From Natrinema sp. SYSU A 869 (lineage in GTDB: Archaea > Halobacteriota > Halobacteria > Halobacteriales > Natrialbaceae), in NCBI RefSeq assembly GCF_019879105.1, contig NZ_CP082248.1, forward strand, positions 434,001-498,000: a stretch of DNA of 64,000 nucleotides, in the 5' to 3' direction. Each line of letters opens with the position of its first letter. Position 1 is the first letter of the stretch. Below, one piece after another: positions 43,734-52,361 of the stretch. The notes below the pieces were generated by a model, which did no database searches, had not been told where the DNA came from, and saw only the letters and a program-made list of their open reading frames with translations. The translations under genes were made by a program, and so were the position numbers.

Positions 43734-44702
43734 TTAGCATCCGTCTCCGAACGTCCCATTGAGAGCCATTGAGTGATTGGCATAGTAGGAGTAGAGATTT
43801 TGCGGTGCTACGTATCTGCCGCCGTAGTACCCAGCAGGGCCGTTCGATTCGATAAGATTGGTTTCGTGATCCGTTGTGAATCTCAAATCTCGTCGATCAT
43901 AGATGAGATCGCCATCGAGCCAGTACTGGATGACGCCATCGGGATTTGCCACGCCATCGTCGACCGTGTTCACACAGATGTAATACTCGAATTCATACCA
44001 CCGGCCTGGAACGATCTCTGGTTGTCGTACGGTGTAGGGATTACTATCGATTAGAAAGTCGTGATCTTGGTTTTGATCCATGTGGTAGGTATATGAGAGC
44101 AGATGGAACGGACCATCCGGATCAGCTTCTCGAGTACTGACATAGAGTCGATTACTCCACCCATTAGTACCATCAGGGACCCCACCACCGGCGCTCCCCT
44201 CACCGAGGGCCATTGCGCAGTTCCAGATCCGACTTTGTGTTCGGTCTTCCATCGCCCAGTTCGTGTTCAAAGCGAGACTGACACGGCCGTTGAGTTCGAT
44301 TAATCCATCACCGAAATCGTAGTGCGTACTCAGCCCCCAATGCTGGTCTTCACGAGTTCGTAGCTGGAGAGCGGTATCTCCGTTGTATGTTGGACTAGAA
44401 ACGATTTCGAGGTTGTCGCGCTCACCGTTCGACATCCAATACATATCCTCCCAGTTGTCGTACTCGCCGTAATCGAGATGAACGACGTCGTCCGGCCGGT
44501 TACAGCCTCCTCCAGATGCACTGTCTACTTCTGGCGCTGCCGTCCCCTTTCCTATTCCTGCCACTCCAATCAAACTACTCATGCCCAAGAGACTGCCTGT
44601 ACGTATCACCCGACGTCGAGACATACCAGCATCACGTGTCTTCTCAGCTACATCAGTTCTATGACCTTTCGGGACTGTCCCAGTAGCATGGTTCTCTTTC
44701 AT
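43734..44702 (-). CDS. Tat-exported protein with a lyase-like jelly-roll domain
   Basis: About 300 mature residues. A twin-arginine signal (SRRRVIRTGSLLGMSSLIGV) lies after a 26-residue prefix; the Met at 44624 just before it is the likelier start. The mature domain has features of polysaccharide-lyase-like jelly rolls: WGLSTHYDFGDGLIELNGRV, PGRWYEFEYYICVNT, GVIQYWLDGDLIYDRRDLRF and a closing YYANHSMALNGTFGDGC. This resembles the PL14/PL20-type fold. No catalytic residues could be assigned. Probably secreted, binding or cutting polysaccharide. Confidence 0.65.
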   Translation of the reverse strand: MKENHATGTVPKGHRTDVAEKTRDAGMSRRRVIRTGSLLGMSSLIGVAGIGKGTAAPEVDSASGGGCNRPDDVVHLDYGEYDNWEDMYWMSNGERDNLEIVSSPTYNGDTALQLRTREDQHWGLSTHYDFGDGLIELNGRVSLALNTNWAMEDRTQSRIWNCAMALGEGSAGGGVPDGTNGWSNRLYVSTREADPDGPFHLLSYTYHMDQNQDHDFLIDSNPYTVRQPEIVPGRWYEFEYYICVNTVDDGVANPDGVIQYWLDGDLIYDRRDLRFTTDHETNLIESNGPAGYYGGRYVAPQNLYSYYANHSMALNGTFGDGC

Positions 44703-44834
44703 TCGCGTTGGTGGTGAGAGGATCTCATGTGATAGTATTATACTAACTATAGAAAATAATGGTGTTTCTTACTAGGAGTATCCTTAATTATCCTGTTCAT
44801 ATGACTGTCACGCGAAAACGTGCGTCACAGTCCT

Positions 44835-45117
44835 TGTTGCGGCCAGCAACAAGACCGTCCAGGGCATCTCGAACCTCGTTCTCCCGGCCAAAAGCGAGCG
44901 TGTCTTGAACAAGTTCCTCACCGAGTACGACTGGGACAAAGACCAGCTCAACAAATAACGTCTTGAGCTTCTCCAGCAGGCGAACGACACGAAGTGGAGT
45001 CGTGATGGTGTCGTCACGCACAAAACCAGCGAGAAGATACCTAATGCCGGGAAATTCTACGGCCACACTGTTCCTGGCTATCTCTGGGGCCAGAATTTGA
45101 TTTACGCCCTCTACGCC
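44835..45117 (+). pseudogene. IS701/IS4-type transposase N-terminal fragment
   Basis: One frame reads VLVAASNKTVQGISNLVLPA, KSERVLNKFLTEYDWDKDQL, NK, a TAA, RLELLQQANDTKWSRDGVVT and NAGKFYGHTVPGYLWGQNLI, YALYADE. It is the N-terminal part of a DDE transposase of this group. The in-frame stop at about 44958 and the switch to TrmB sequence after YADE show decay and fusion. Confidence 0.65.
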
Positions 45118-45873
45118 GACGAGCTAGCGGGCGAGGTAAGTGTAGTTCGGCGATTTCGCACTGTCTTCAACCATGCCCGAACGGTCATCTCGAACGCCGA
45201 AAATCACCTTCAGCTTGCCGCGACGTACACTCAGGTCGAGTGTCTCCGTTCCATACTTCGAGCGGCCTACGAGCGCGGCGTCCGAATCCATTTGTCCCTG
45301 TTCGTTCCTCCTGATGAGACACCGCCAGCTTCCGAGAAGCTTCAGGGGATCTGTCACGAGGTTCGACGACGGACGCTCCCAGGCCCATTTCTCCTATTGG
45401 CGGACCGGCAGCAAGCGTGTTACGCGACTCGCGGCCGCCAGACGAACGAATACGGTGTCATCGTCGACGACTACGCGACAGCCTACGCGTTCCACTGGTA
45501 CTTCCTCACTCGACTACGCGAGGTCTATGACATCATCCACGATGCTCGCAGTTCTGACGCCCCGTTCACGTTCGTCGAAATAACCGACTGCGTGCGCGGC
45601 ATCGAATCCCCGCTCGATGCCGGCACGACGGTCCGGGGCCACGTAATCGGGACGTCGAGAGCGGACGGACGGCGGGTCTCACTCTCTGGTGAGTTCGTCG
45701 CCGTCGAGTACACAGGTGCACGCGACGAGACACCGCCGACGTTCCTTGAACTCGCAGCGAAGGCCACCGCCGTCTTCGAAGCCAATGACACCCAATACAC
45801 CGTCGGAGGGCCTGGTGCGGCCATCGAGGATATCAGGGCTGACCCATCATCATCGAAGAACTCTCCGAGCTGA
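45115..45873 (+). pseudogene. TrmB-type regulator lacking its DNA-binding domain
   Basis: The C-terminal effector part of a TrmB protein: VSVVRRFRTVFNHARTVISN, ILRAAYERGVRIHLSLFVPP, TRGRQTNEYGVIVDDYATAY, AFHWYFLTRLREVYDII, then the beta-rich domain SLSGEFVAVEYTG. TrmB proteins sense sugars. The N-terminal winged helix is absent; the frame is fused to transposase residues at about 45115. Without the HTH it cannot regulate as usual. Confidence 0.75.
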
Positions 45874-45889
45874 TGGATATCCGTCCCGC

Positions 45890-47127
45890 CTAGTCTGAGC
45901 CTACTGCTGGGGATGTTCTCCCTCTTATGGGGAGCATGAACGTAAGTGTCGCGATGACGGCGGCAACGCCGATCGCCGGGAGGAAGGCGATTCGGAGTGA
46001 GGTGGCATCCGCTAGTAGCCCGATTGCGACTGGGCCGGCCGCGAAGCCAGCGTAACTCGAGGTCGAGACGGCAGCGATGGCTGATTCCGACGACCGTTCG
46101 AGGTCGGCTTGGCCGACGAGACTGAGATTGACTGGGGCAACGCCGCCGATCCCGAAGCCGAGGATCCCGAAGCCGAGAAGCGCGACGGGTGGGATCGGGA
46201 CGAGCGTAACGATGACTCCGAGGGCGGCGATAGCTACCGTCAGCCGAATGAATCGCCGAGGACCGATCATATCGACGGCGCGGTCAGCGGCGAACCGACC
46301 GAGCGTCATCGTCAGCGCGAATGCGGCGAATCCGAGTGCTGCGACCGCCGGGCGTGCACCAGCCGCCCCCTTCAAGAAGACGGCACTCCAGTCGTTCGCG
46401 ATCCCCTCGATCAGCAGGGCGCAGAACCCGATGAGGCAGAAGCCGAGTATCTCTCTGGAGGGGAGTGCGAGTTCGGTATTCGTGTCATCGGTGTCGGTTT
46501 CTTCCGGAGGGAGGAGCCACACGCTCGCGGTGAGACCGATACCGAGGAAGGCCGCAGCGAGGATGAGGAAGTGAATATCTGCTGATAATCCGAGGCTGGT
46601 AAAGAGGGCACCGACGAGCGAACCGAGGAGTGCACCGGCGCTGTAGAGCGCATGGAAGCCGCCCATAATCTGCCGGGGATATATCTGTTCGATGTGAAGG
46701 GCTTGCGTGTTTGCGGCGACGTCGAGGAGACCCTTTCCGAATCCGAAACCGACCAGAATGACGAATAGAGAGTACAGGCCCCTGAGAGGGAGATGACTGG
46801 GAGGAAGAGGCAGTAGGTGATGATCGCGAGGCGGATAACCACCTTGGCACTGTAGCGGGCGACGAGAACACCACTGGTGATGAGCCCCAGAACACTTCCA
46901 ACAGCGAGTCCAAGGAGCGCGATACCGATGTCTGTCTTACTGAGGTGGAGGAGCGTCTCGATTGCTGGAATTCGGACTGCCCACGTCGCGAAGACCGCAC
47001 CGAGGATGACGAACGCGATACCGTTCGCGACCCGTGCTGTCCGGACTGTACGTGGGACGTCTTCAGAGGATTGAAAGATATTCGACAGTCGATTGTTCAC
47101 AGCAAGTACGGAATGATCTACTCCCAT
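45890..47127 (-). pseudogene. Major facilitator superfamily transporter, single frameshift
   Basis: A membrane transporter of about 410 residues with 12 hydrophobic segments. The start at 47127 (MGVDHSVLAVNNRLS) leads to NGIAFVILGAVFATWAVRIP and LGLAVGSVLGLITSGVLVAR, the MFS motif A area. Near 46792 one C is missing (ATCTCCCTCTCAGG); restored, it gives LRGLYSLFVILVGFGFGKGL, LDVAANTQALHIEQIYPRQI and the second half to GRTSPAVGSD. The YPRQIMGGFHALYS block resembles YbjJ-type MFS proteins. The break may be a sequencing error. Substrate unknown. Confidence 0.82.
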
Positions 47128-47625
47128 ATAACAGTCTTTTGATATTGTTGCAACGGGTGTTGTAACAATCATGGACTCCAATCATAGATCCGGATGTCGC
47201 GCCACTTAGCGTGATAACTCCCGGGAGTACAGACTCGATACCCGTCGGCGCTATTTTCCATCATCATCACATATAGACGATGTACGTCGCACTGAGAACT
47301 AACAGATGATGGAACGGTACGCACTGTAGTCAGCACGACTTCATCAATATTTTGGAATCTGGTATATGTGGCAGCGGTAGGTCCGTACTTATAGTAAGTA
47401 GTATTTTCACGAGGTTAGCCATCTAAAGAAAGGATTTCAACAGAGCCGTCTACACTGGTATCAACCTGACCAGAGACGGATTAGGGCTCCTTAAATGATG
47501 TTCATATCCTAACTATGACTGTAGTACAAAAGGAGAGACTTTTGGATACCTCCGCGCCATCGTCACTATCTCGACTATCCCTTGTTAGCCCTTATATCCG
47601 CCAATATCGGGATTATAATCGGATT
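47128..47625. other. Intergenic stretch with a solo IS5-type end
   Basis: No gene supported. TTTCAACAGAGCC (47435-47447) is a single IS5-type terminus with no element attached, a scar of a lost insertion. Confidence 0.45.
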
Positions 47626-47738
47626 TGTTCAGGGGAAATCAAGCGTTCAAGTCAGTCATCTGGAAGATGTTCAGGGGAAAACTGCAGTACGGAAGCAGTG
47701 TTCAGGGCAAATCTAAGCTCAAAACCAACTAGTATAGA
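47626..47738 (+). repeat. Iteron module B upstream of prim-pol copy B
   Basis: Three boxes TGTTCAGGGGAAATC (47626), TGTTCAGGGGAAAAC (47668) and TGTTCAGGGCAAATC (47699), then AAAACCAACTAGTATAGA at 47721. Spacings of 42, 31 and 22 bases equal those of module A. Removing the MITE that follows puts the gene start at the same distance as in module A. Confidence 0.65.
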
Positions 47739-47788
47739 ACGGGTTGCACCCGTTGGACAGGGTAGCGAACAGCCTACCGAGTTATGGC

Positions 47789-48019
47789 AGCACTGTCTAG
47801 ATAAGAGAAACCGCGATATGGGAAGGTGATGAAGTGACGGTATCGGCTGTAAAATCACCATATTGGATCTGATATAGGGGACCTTGTTCCACGAGGAGCG
47901 ACAATTCGGCTGCTTCAGCAAATTTCTCATAAGCAGTGACAGTCTCAGATCTCACCGGTAATGCTGTAGCAGGATCTGAAACACTTCTATACGTCGGGAT
48001 CGAGTAACTAGACAGTGCC
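47789..48019. mobile_element. MITE copy 5 with intact 8-bp target duplication
   Basis: A 231-bp element from AGCACTGTCTAG to CTAGACAGTGCC, in the opposite orientation to copy 1. GTTATGGC directly flanks both sides (47781-47788 and 48020-48027). It is therefore a complete insertion between iteron module B and prim-pol copy B. Confidence 0.9.
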
Positions 48020-48093
48020 GTTATGGCGTATTTATCAATATCGTGATAATGAGTGCACGATGTCTAGATGGATGCTCATTACGAGAGGAATCG

Positions 48094-49348
48094 ATGATGT
48101 CTAAGATTGTTGCTTCGGTGCTTCCCGAGAATTTATGTGAGCGTGACCAGTGGGTGTGCTGGAAAGAAGAATCTCGAGATGGGAAACCGACGAAGATACC
48201 GGTGATACCGGGCAGTGGTGAGTTCGCGTCATCGACGGACTCAGAGACATGGGCTTCGTTCGAGACAGCACTCGAGTACACCGACACGGGGAACGCCGAT
48301 GGCGTGGGCTTCGTCTTTACTGACGACGATCCCATCGTCGGCGTGGATCTGGATGATTGTCGAGACCCAGAAAGCGGCGACGTCGACGATGTAGCGTTGG
48401 ATATCATCGAGCGACTTGACTCCTATACGGAGATCTCTCCGTCGGGCACTGGTTTTCATGTGCTCATCGAAGGAGAACTCTCAAATGGGCGGAACCGCCG
48501 TGGCAGTATCGAACTATACGACACTGCTCGGTTTTCACCGTTACCGGCGACCACCTCGAGGACACCCCACTTCGTGTTGCACGTCGGCAGGATGCTCTGG
48601 TAGCGATCCATCGTGAGTATGTCCAAGACTCTGTCGCTGACTCCGACTCCGGACCCAAATCTGGTGGGGGCCAGAATACCGGTGAGAAGCAGGCAACGAC
48701 AGTCAGTGCAGTCGACACTGACGTCGACCTCGAGGACGAGGACCTGCTCAAGCGAGCGCGAAACGCATCGAACGGCGAGAAGTTCGAGCGGTTGTGGCGT
48801 GGCTCGACTGCTGGCTACGAGAGTCAGTCAGAAGCGGACATGGCGCTGTGCTGTCTACTGGCGTTCTGGACTGGTGGAGACCAGCAGCAGATGGATCGGC
48901 TCTTCCCCAATCGGGGCTGCTCCGCGACAAGTGGGATGAAGTCCACTACGCCGATGGCTCTATGTATGGTGAAAAGACCATCGAGCGAGCGATTGTGAAC
49001 ACCTCTGAGTTCTACGACCCAGACACTCGAGATACATCGACCGAACCCGCACCTACAAGGAGCGAGTCGTCGACCGCCGCCAGCCGTGACGAATCAGAGC
49101 AGAATCGGAATCATGCGTATCTGGCTGAGAAGAATCGACTGTTGACTGACCGTGTCGACGAACTTGAGGACACGCTTGAGCAGAAGAACGAGCGTATCGA
49201 TCACCTCGAGGCAACGGTCGAGGACCTCGAAACCGAACTTGCGGAGTGTGATCGAGAGATAGAGCAAACTGGGATGACGTCTGAGTGTAAGACCGACTCG
49301 GAGACAACCTCCTTGTGGAGGCGGTTATTTGGAAATAGCTCCGAGTAA
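48094..49348 (+). pseudogene. Plasmid prim-pol-like replication protein, copy B (two frameshifts)
   Basis: The N-terminus reads NLCERDQWVCWKEESRDGKP and TKIPVIPGSGEFASSTDSET, then VGFVFTDDDPIVGVDLDDCR with the catalytic acidic residues and YTEISPSGTGFHVLIEGELS. At about 48533 one T is missing (restored: ARFFTVTGDHLEDTPLRVAR). A second base is missing near 48910 (restored: RLFRQSGLLRDKW). The tail has the same coiled coil as copy A (HAYLAEKNRLLTDRVDELED) and ends SLWRRLFGNSSE. Both breaks are single missing bases with no nonsense codon, so this copy could be intact in the organism. Confidence 0.8.
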
Positions 49349-49552
49349 CAGTAGTGAGGAAGCCATTTTCATCATCTAGCCTAAATTATGAAATTGAGGT
49401 ACTCAATTCGATAAGTACGTGTGCGAACTGAACATACAAACCAGTTCATTCATTCAGATCTTTGATTATCAGAGACAATCGTTTCACACCGTACCAACCG
49501 TTATCTAGCCACGGACTGTAAGTCTCTTCCTTCCCCTTCGCGGGAGTCCCAT

Positions 49553-50152
49553 GAACATTCATACCAACGAACTGACCGTAGAGGTGTACGTCCGTCCGGA
49601 CGGACTGGTTGAGCCGATCGACACCAAATCGACACGTTACACCGGCTCGACTCTGCGGATCATATTGACAACCTGGTGATGCACGCGTGGCCGGCGGCAA
49701 TCACGCTCACAGACCAAACACCCTACAGCGACGCGATCGATGCGTTTGAACAGATGGAAATGTGGGCTGGTGAACACGGGGGCAGCATCCAACCGCCGTT
49801 CAGCGTTCGGACTTCCACGTCCGCCTTTACGAACGAAACACAGACCATGCTCCGGACTCCGATGATGTGTCTTGCTGTATACGTTGGAGAGCAATTGGCA
49901 AACGTCTTCCCACACTCATGGGGTGACGATCACCACGGAGTAATGGACGCGATTGCAGCCCTCAGAACGGACGACCTTGAGCTGTTCCCGTACGTCCCTG
50001 ATTCGGCTGCACCACCCCCGAGCCACTGTCCAGAATGCAATACCCAACTGATGAACGTACAGGGAATCGGTGTATGTCAGTGTTGTGACCGAGTCGAAGT
50101 CGGCACCATGCCTCATCACGAGCGAAGTCAGCGGTCGCAGCTTACGCTCTGA
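49553..50152 (+). pseudogene. Haloarchaeal hypothetical with a C-terminal zinc finger, one frameshift
   Basis: Starts MNIHTNELTVEVYVRPDGLV and, after one frame change near 49620-49650, continues LHRLDSADHIDNLVMHAWPA, AIDAFEQMEMWAGEHGGSIQ, MMCLAVYVGEQLANVFPHSW and a C-terminal CPECNTQLMNVQGIGVCQCC zinc-finger-like pair. The family is familiar from haloarchaeal genomes but has no established role that I can name. The zinc ribbon suggests nucleic-acid or protein binding. Confidence 0.6.
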
Positions 50153-50702
50153 CCGTGAGCTAAGAACACTCCTTCCCCAGTGACAATCTCCGTAATTTGG
50201 TGCTCAATAGATGCCCTGTACTTAGCACGGTTTTACGAATACTTCGTAATAAAGAAACTGTGCTACATATTCTGGTAACGTCGTGACTGTGATGTGATGT
50301 TTTTAGCCTGCGATAGGGGTGAGGCATCCGAGTTGCCCTGATATAGAGCAACAATATCCACAAGACCGTGATATCGATCGAACACCAATTCATCGACAGA
50401 CCTCTACCCTAGTCTCTCCTCGAGTTGCGAGTTCCGAACGATCAGAGTCACAAGTCGATCGTCACTCTCGTCAGGCTGATACACGAGCCCGTGGGAGCAG
50501 TATTTGTCCTGCGGCACTTCGACGACCAGTTGGGCTGGCACGAGACCATGCGCCCCGACAGACAGTTCGAGACGAACTCATCACCCGGCTCACTCGGTCA
50601 ACATCCCCGATGACGGAGCCGAAGTGTGATGCGTTAGCCAGCGATCCAGACACGTTCGCCGTCAAGCCAGTTCGAGAACTCCAGGTTCCGTAGCGCAAAC
50701 TC
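50153..50702. other. Module B tail: leader element copy B and debris
   Basis: GTGATGTTTTTAGCC and TAGGGGTGAGGCATCCGAGT (50290-50335) match the leaders at 24310 and 61000. The small gene that follows the leader in module A is not intact here. A short frame at 50610-50693 (MTEPKCDALASDPDTFAVKP) is not assignable. Confidence 0.45.
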
Positions 50703-50744
50703 TTAACCAACACTTCGGACCATTCTCTCCACAGTGTTGGTTAA
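50703..50744. promoter_or_regulatory. Inverted repeat TTAACCAACACT ... AGTGTTGGTTAA
   Basis: Perfect twelve-base arms, 18 bases apart. The left arm and following bases match the repeat at 28677. It lies upstream of the nuclease-like gene. Candidate operator or element ends. Confidence 0.55.
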
Positions 50745-50852
50745 CACTGTCCTGGCTGAATTCATCTCACCTCGACTCTCGCCCGCCATCCAATCCCTCG
50801 AGTCAGAGTGTCCTAGCGCCCAGTCGCCACGAACTCCGGTCGCGACGGGTTT

Positions 50853-51416
50853 ATGGCCCTCTATGAGTCGAGTGGTCGTCATCGAGCACGTCACCCGATT
50901 GAGCGAGCGGCGCACACAAACCAAGTCCGCAGCGTTTCCGGATACTACGCTGGCGTCGATTCGGTCGGCCGTCGAGGCCGTCCCGGCAAGCGTCTTCAAC
51001 GACTCGACGAAACACAGAGAGATCAGTGGGTTCGATGCCGCGATCGCGACGGTCTCCTCCAGTACGAATACGAAGGGGATGCCACCGGCGGATACAACCC
51101 GAACTGCAAGCTCTGGTCGCATCTCGAGTTCGACTACAGCGTCGACCTCTACGACGCCGCCGACCGCATCGCTATCGAGGTCGAGAAGAGCAAACGGAAG
51201 AACGTCAGTGACGACCTGCTCAAGTTCCAGAAAGGGCACCGCACCCAGAAAGACGGCCGGCCGAAGATCGAGTTCGGGTGCTTGGTCGTGCCGATGAACT
51301 ATCTCGGACGACATAATCTGTACCAGCATAGTCTGACGAAACTCGACTTCATGAAGGGCGTCCTGTTCATCGACGACGTCGCCGTCATCGGATATCGCGA
51401 CCCGAGGACGGACTGA
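50853..51416 (+). CDS. PD-(D/E)xK-type nuclease, possibly restriction-endonuclease-like; N-terminus uncertain
   Basis: The supported part is the last ~115 residues: LQYEYEGDATGGYNPNCKLW, SHLEFDYSVDLYDAADRIAI, EVEKSKRKNVSDDLLKFQKG, and LVVPMNYLGRHNLYQHSLTK to VLFIDDVAVIGYRDPRTD. Asp then E-x-E-K fits a PD-(D/E)xK core, and the IEVEKSKR-LLKF pattern recalls BglII-like endonucleases. Upstream, the more host-like residues (IRSAVEAVPASVFNDSTKHR) lie in a different frame, so a frame break near 51050 is likely. No methyltransferase gene is adjacent. Confidence 0.45.
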   Translation: MALYESSGRHRARHPIERAAHTNQVRSVSGYYAGVDSVGRRGRPGKRLQRLDETQRDQWVRCRDRDGLLQYEYEGDATGGYNPNCKLWSHLEFDYSVDLYDAADRIAIEVEKSKRKNVSDDLLKFQKGHRTQKDGRPKIEFGCLVVPMNYLGRHNLYQHSLTKLDFMKGVLFIDDVAVIGYRDPRTD

Positions 51417-51494
51417 CGCTGCACTACACGGACTGTTTTTTCGCGCCGAGAGGCGTGCAGCGCGCAACAGCGTGCGCGGTGTAATTCACCATGC

Positions 51495-51680
51495 ATGGCT
51501 GATCCAGATCCTCACGACGACACGAGTGCCGACTACGAACAGTTCGAGCAAGGGCTGCTAGTTCAGGACCGCGACGTCGCCGGCGTCGACACGGCGGACG
51601 TCGACGACGCGACGGCCCTCAGTGGCCGGCCGAGACCCTCCGTGAGTGACTACTTGGCAGACAGCCGCCGCACCACAATG
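51495..51680 (+). pseudogene. Short acidic N-terminal fragment
   Basis: MADPDPHDDTSADYEQFEQG then LLVQDRDVAGVDTADVDDAT, ALSGRPRPSVSDYLADSR. The host-like acidic start loses that character after about 51680, where the IS1595 debris region begins. Unrecognised and truncated. Confidence 0.35.
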
Positions 51681-51837
51681 ACCACACGAGCGTGTCATAC
51701 AATGGTTCTCAACAGGAATCATTCGCGGTCTCAGTCCCGATTAAACCCCATGACTGACGAAATTCATAGGGTTACACTCGAATTGGGAGTTGTATAATCA
51801 CCAGGTAGAGGGTATAAGACGTATTCTATGACACGTT

Positions 51838-52257
51838 GTTCTCACCAGCAGTGACGTAGACCTCGTCAGCTTCGCACACGTCATAGAGGTCGAACTCGTC
51901 GATATCACCGCTCACGTCCTAGACTTTGTGGACGAAGTTGAGGACGGCTTTGTAATCCCGGTCAAGGTCCCGAGCGATCTGAGCGGTCAGCTCAGATCAC
52001 ATCTCCTTGACGATGTAGAACATCTCTTCGAGACCGAAACGGTGCTGGCCGAAGATCGTCTTTGTGAGGTCGTTGAAGTAGGTCTCGGAGTGCTTGCACC
52101 AGTACTGTTGAGCGTCTTTACCGGTCATCCCGCGTTTGACAACGTCGTCGCTCTTGCAATGGACACACGTCACCGTCTCGCCGAACCGGGCGAGACGGAG
52201 ACGCTCAAAGCATCGCTCACGCGGTGAGAGGAAGACCTGTGTTGACTCCTCGTCCAT
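51838..52257 (-). pseudogene. IS1595-family transposase N-terminal remnant
   Basis: The frame reads MDEESTQVFLSPRERCFERL, ETVTCVHCKSDDVVKRGMTG, KDAQQYWCKHSETYFNDLTK (a CxxC zinc ribbon), FGQHRFGLEEMFYIVKEM, a TGA, SELTAQIARDLDRDYKAVLN, a TAG, and DVSGDIDEFDLYDVCEADEV. This is the N-terminal zinc ribbon and start of the DDE domain of an IS1595 element. Two nonsense codons and a missing C-terminus make it inactive. Confidence 0.75.
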
Positions 52258-52361
52258 CGTTGACAGCTACGCAATTCGCCAGCGGAATTGATGTTACGAT
52301 CTATCGAGATGAGCGCACATCGATAGGACGTTCGATCCGCCTGCCACGGTTGCGCGGCGCA

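Noticed and set aside
50703-51467. Minus-strand frame of 254 codons
   Set aside because: It is antisense to the nuclease-like gene and has the Val/Asp-rich shadow pattern with no motif.
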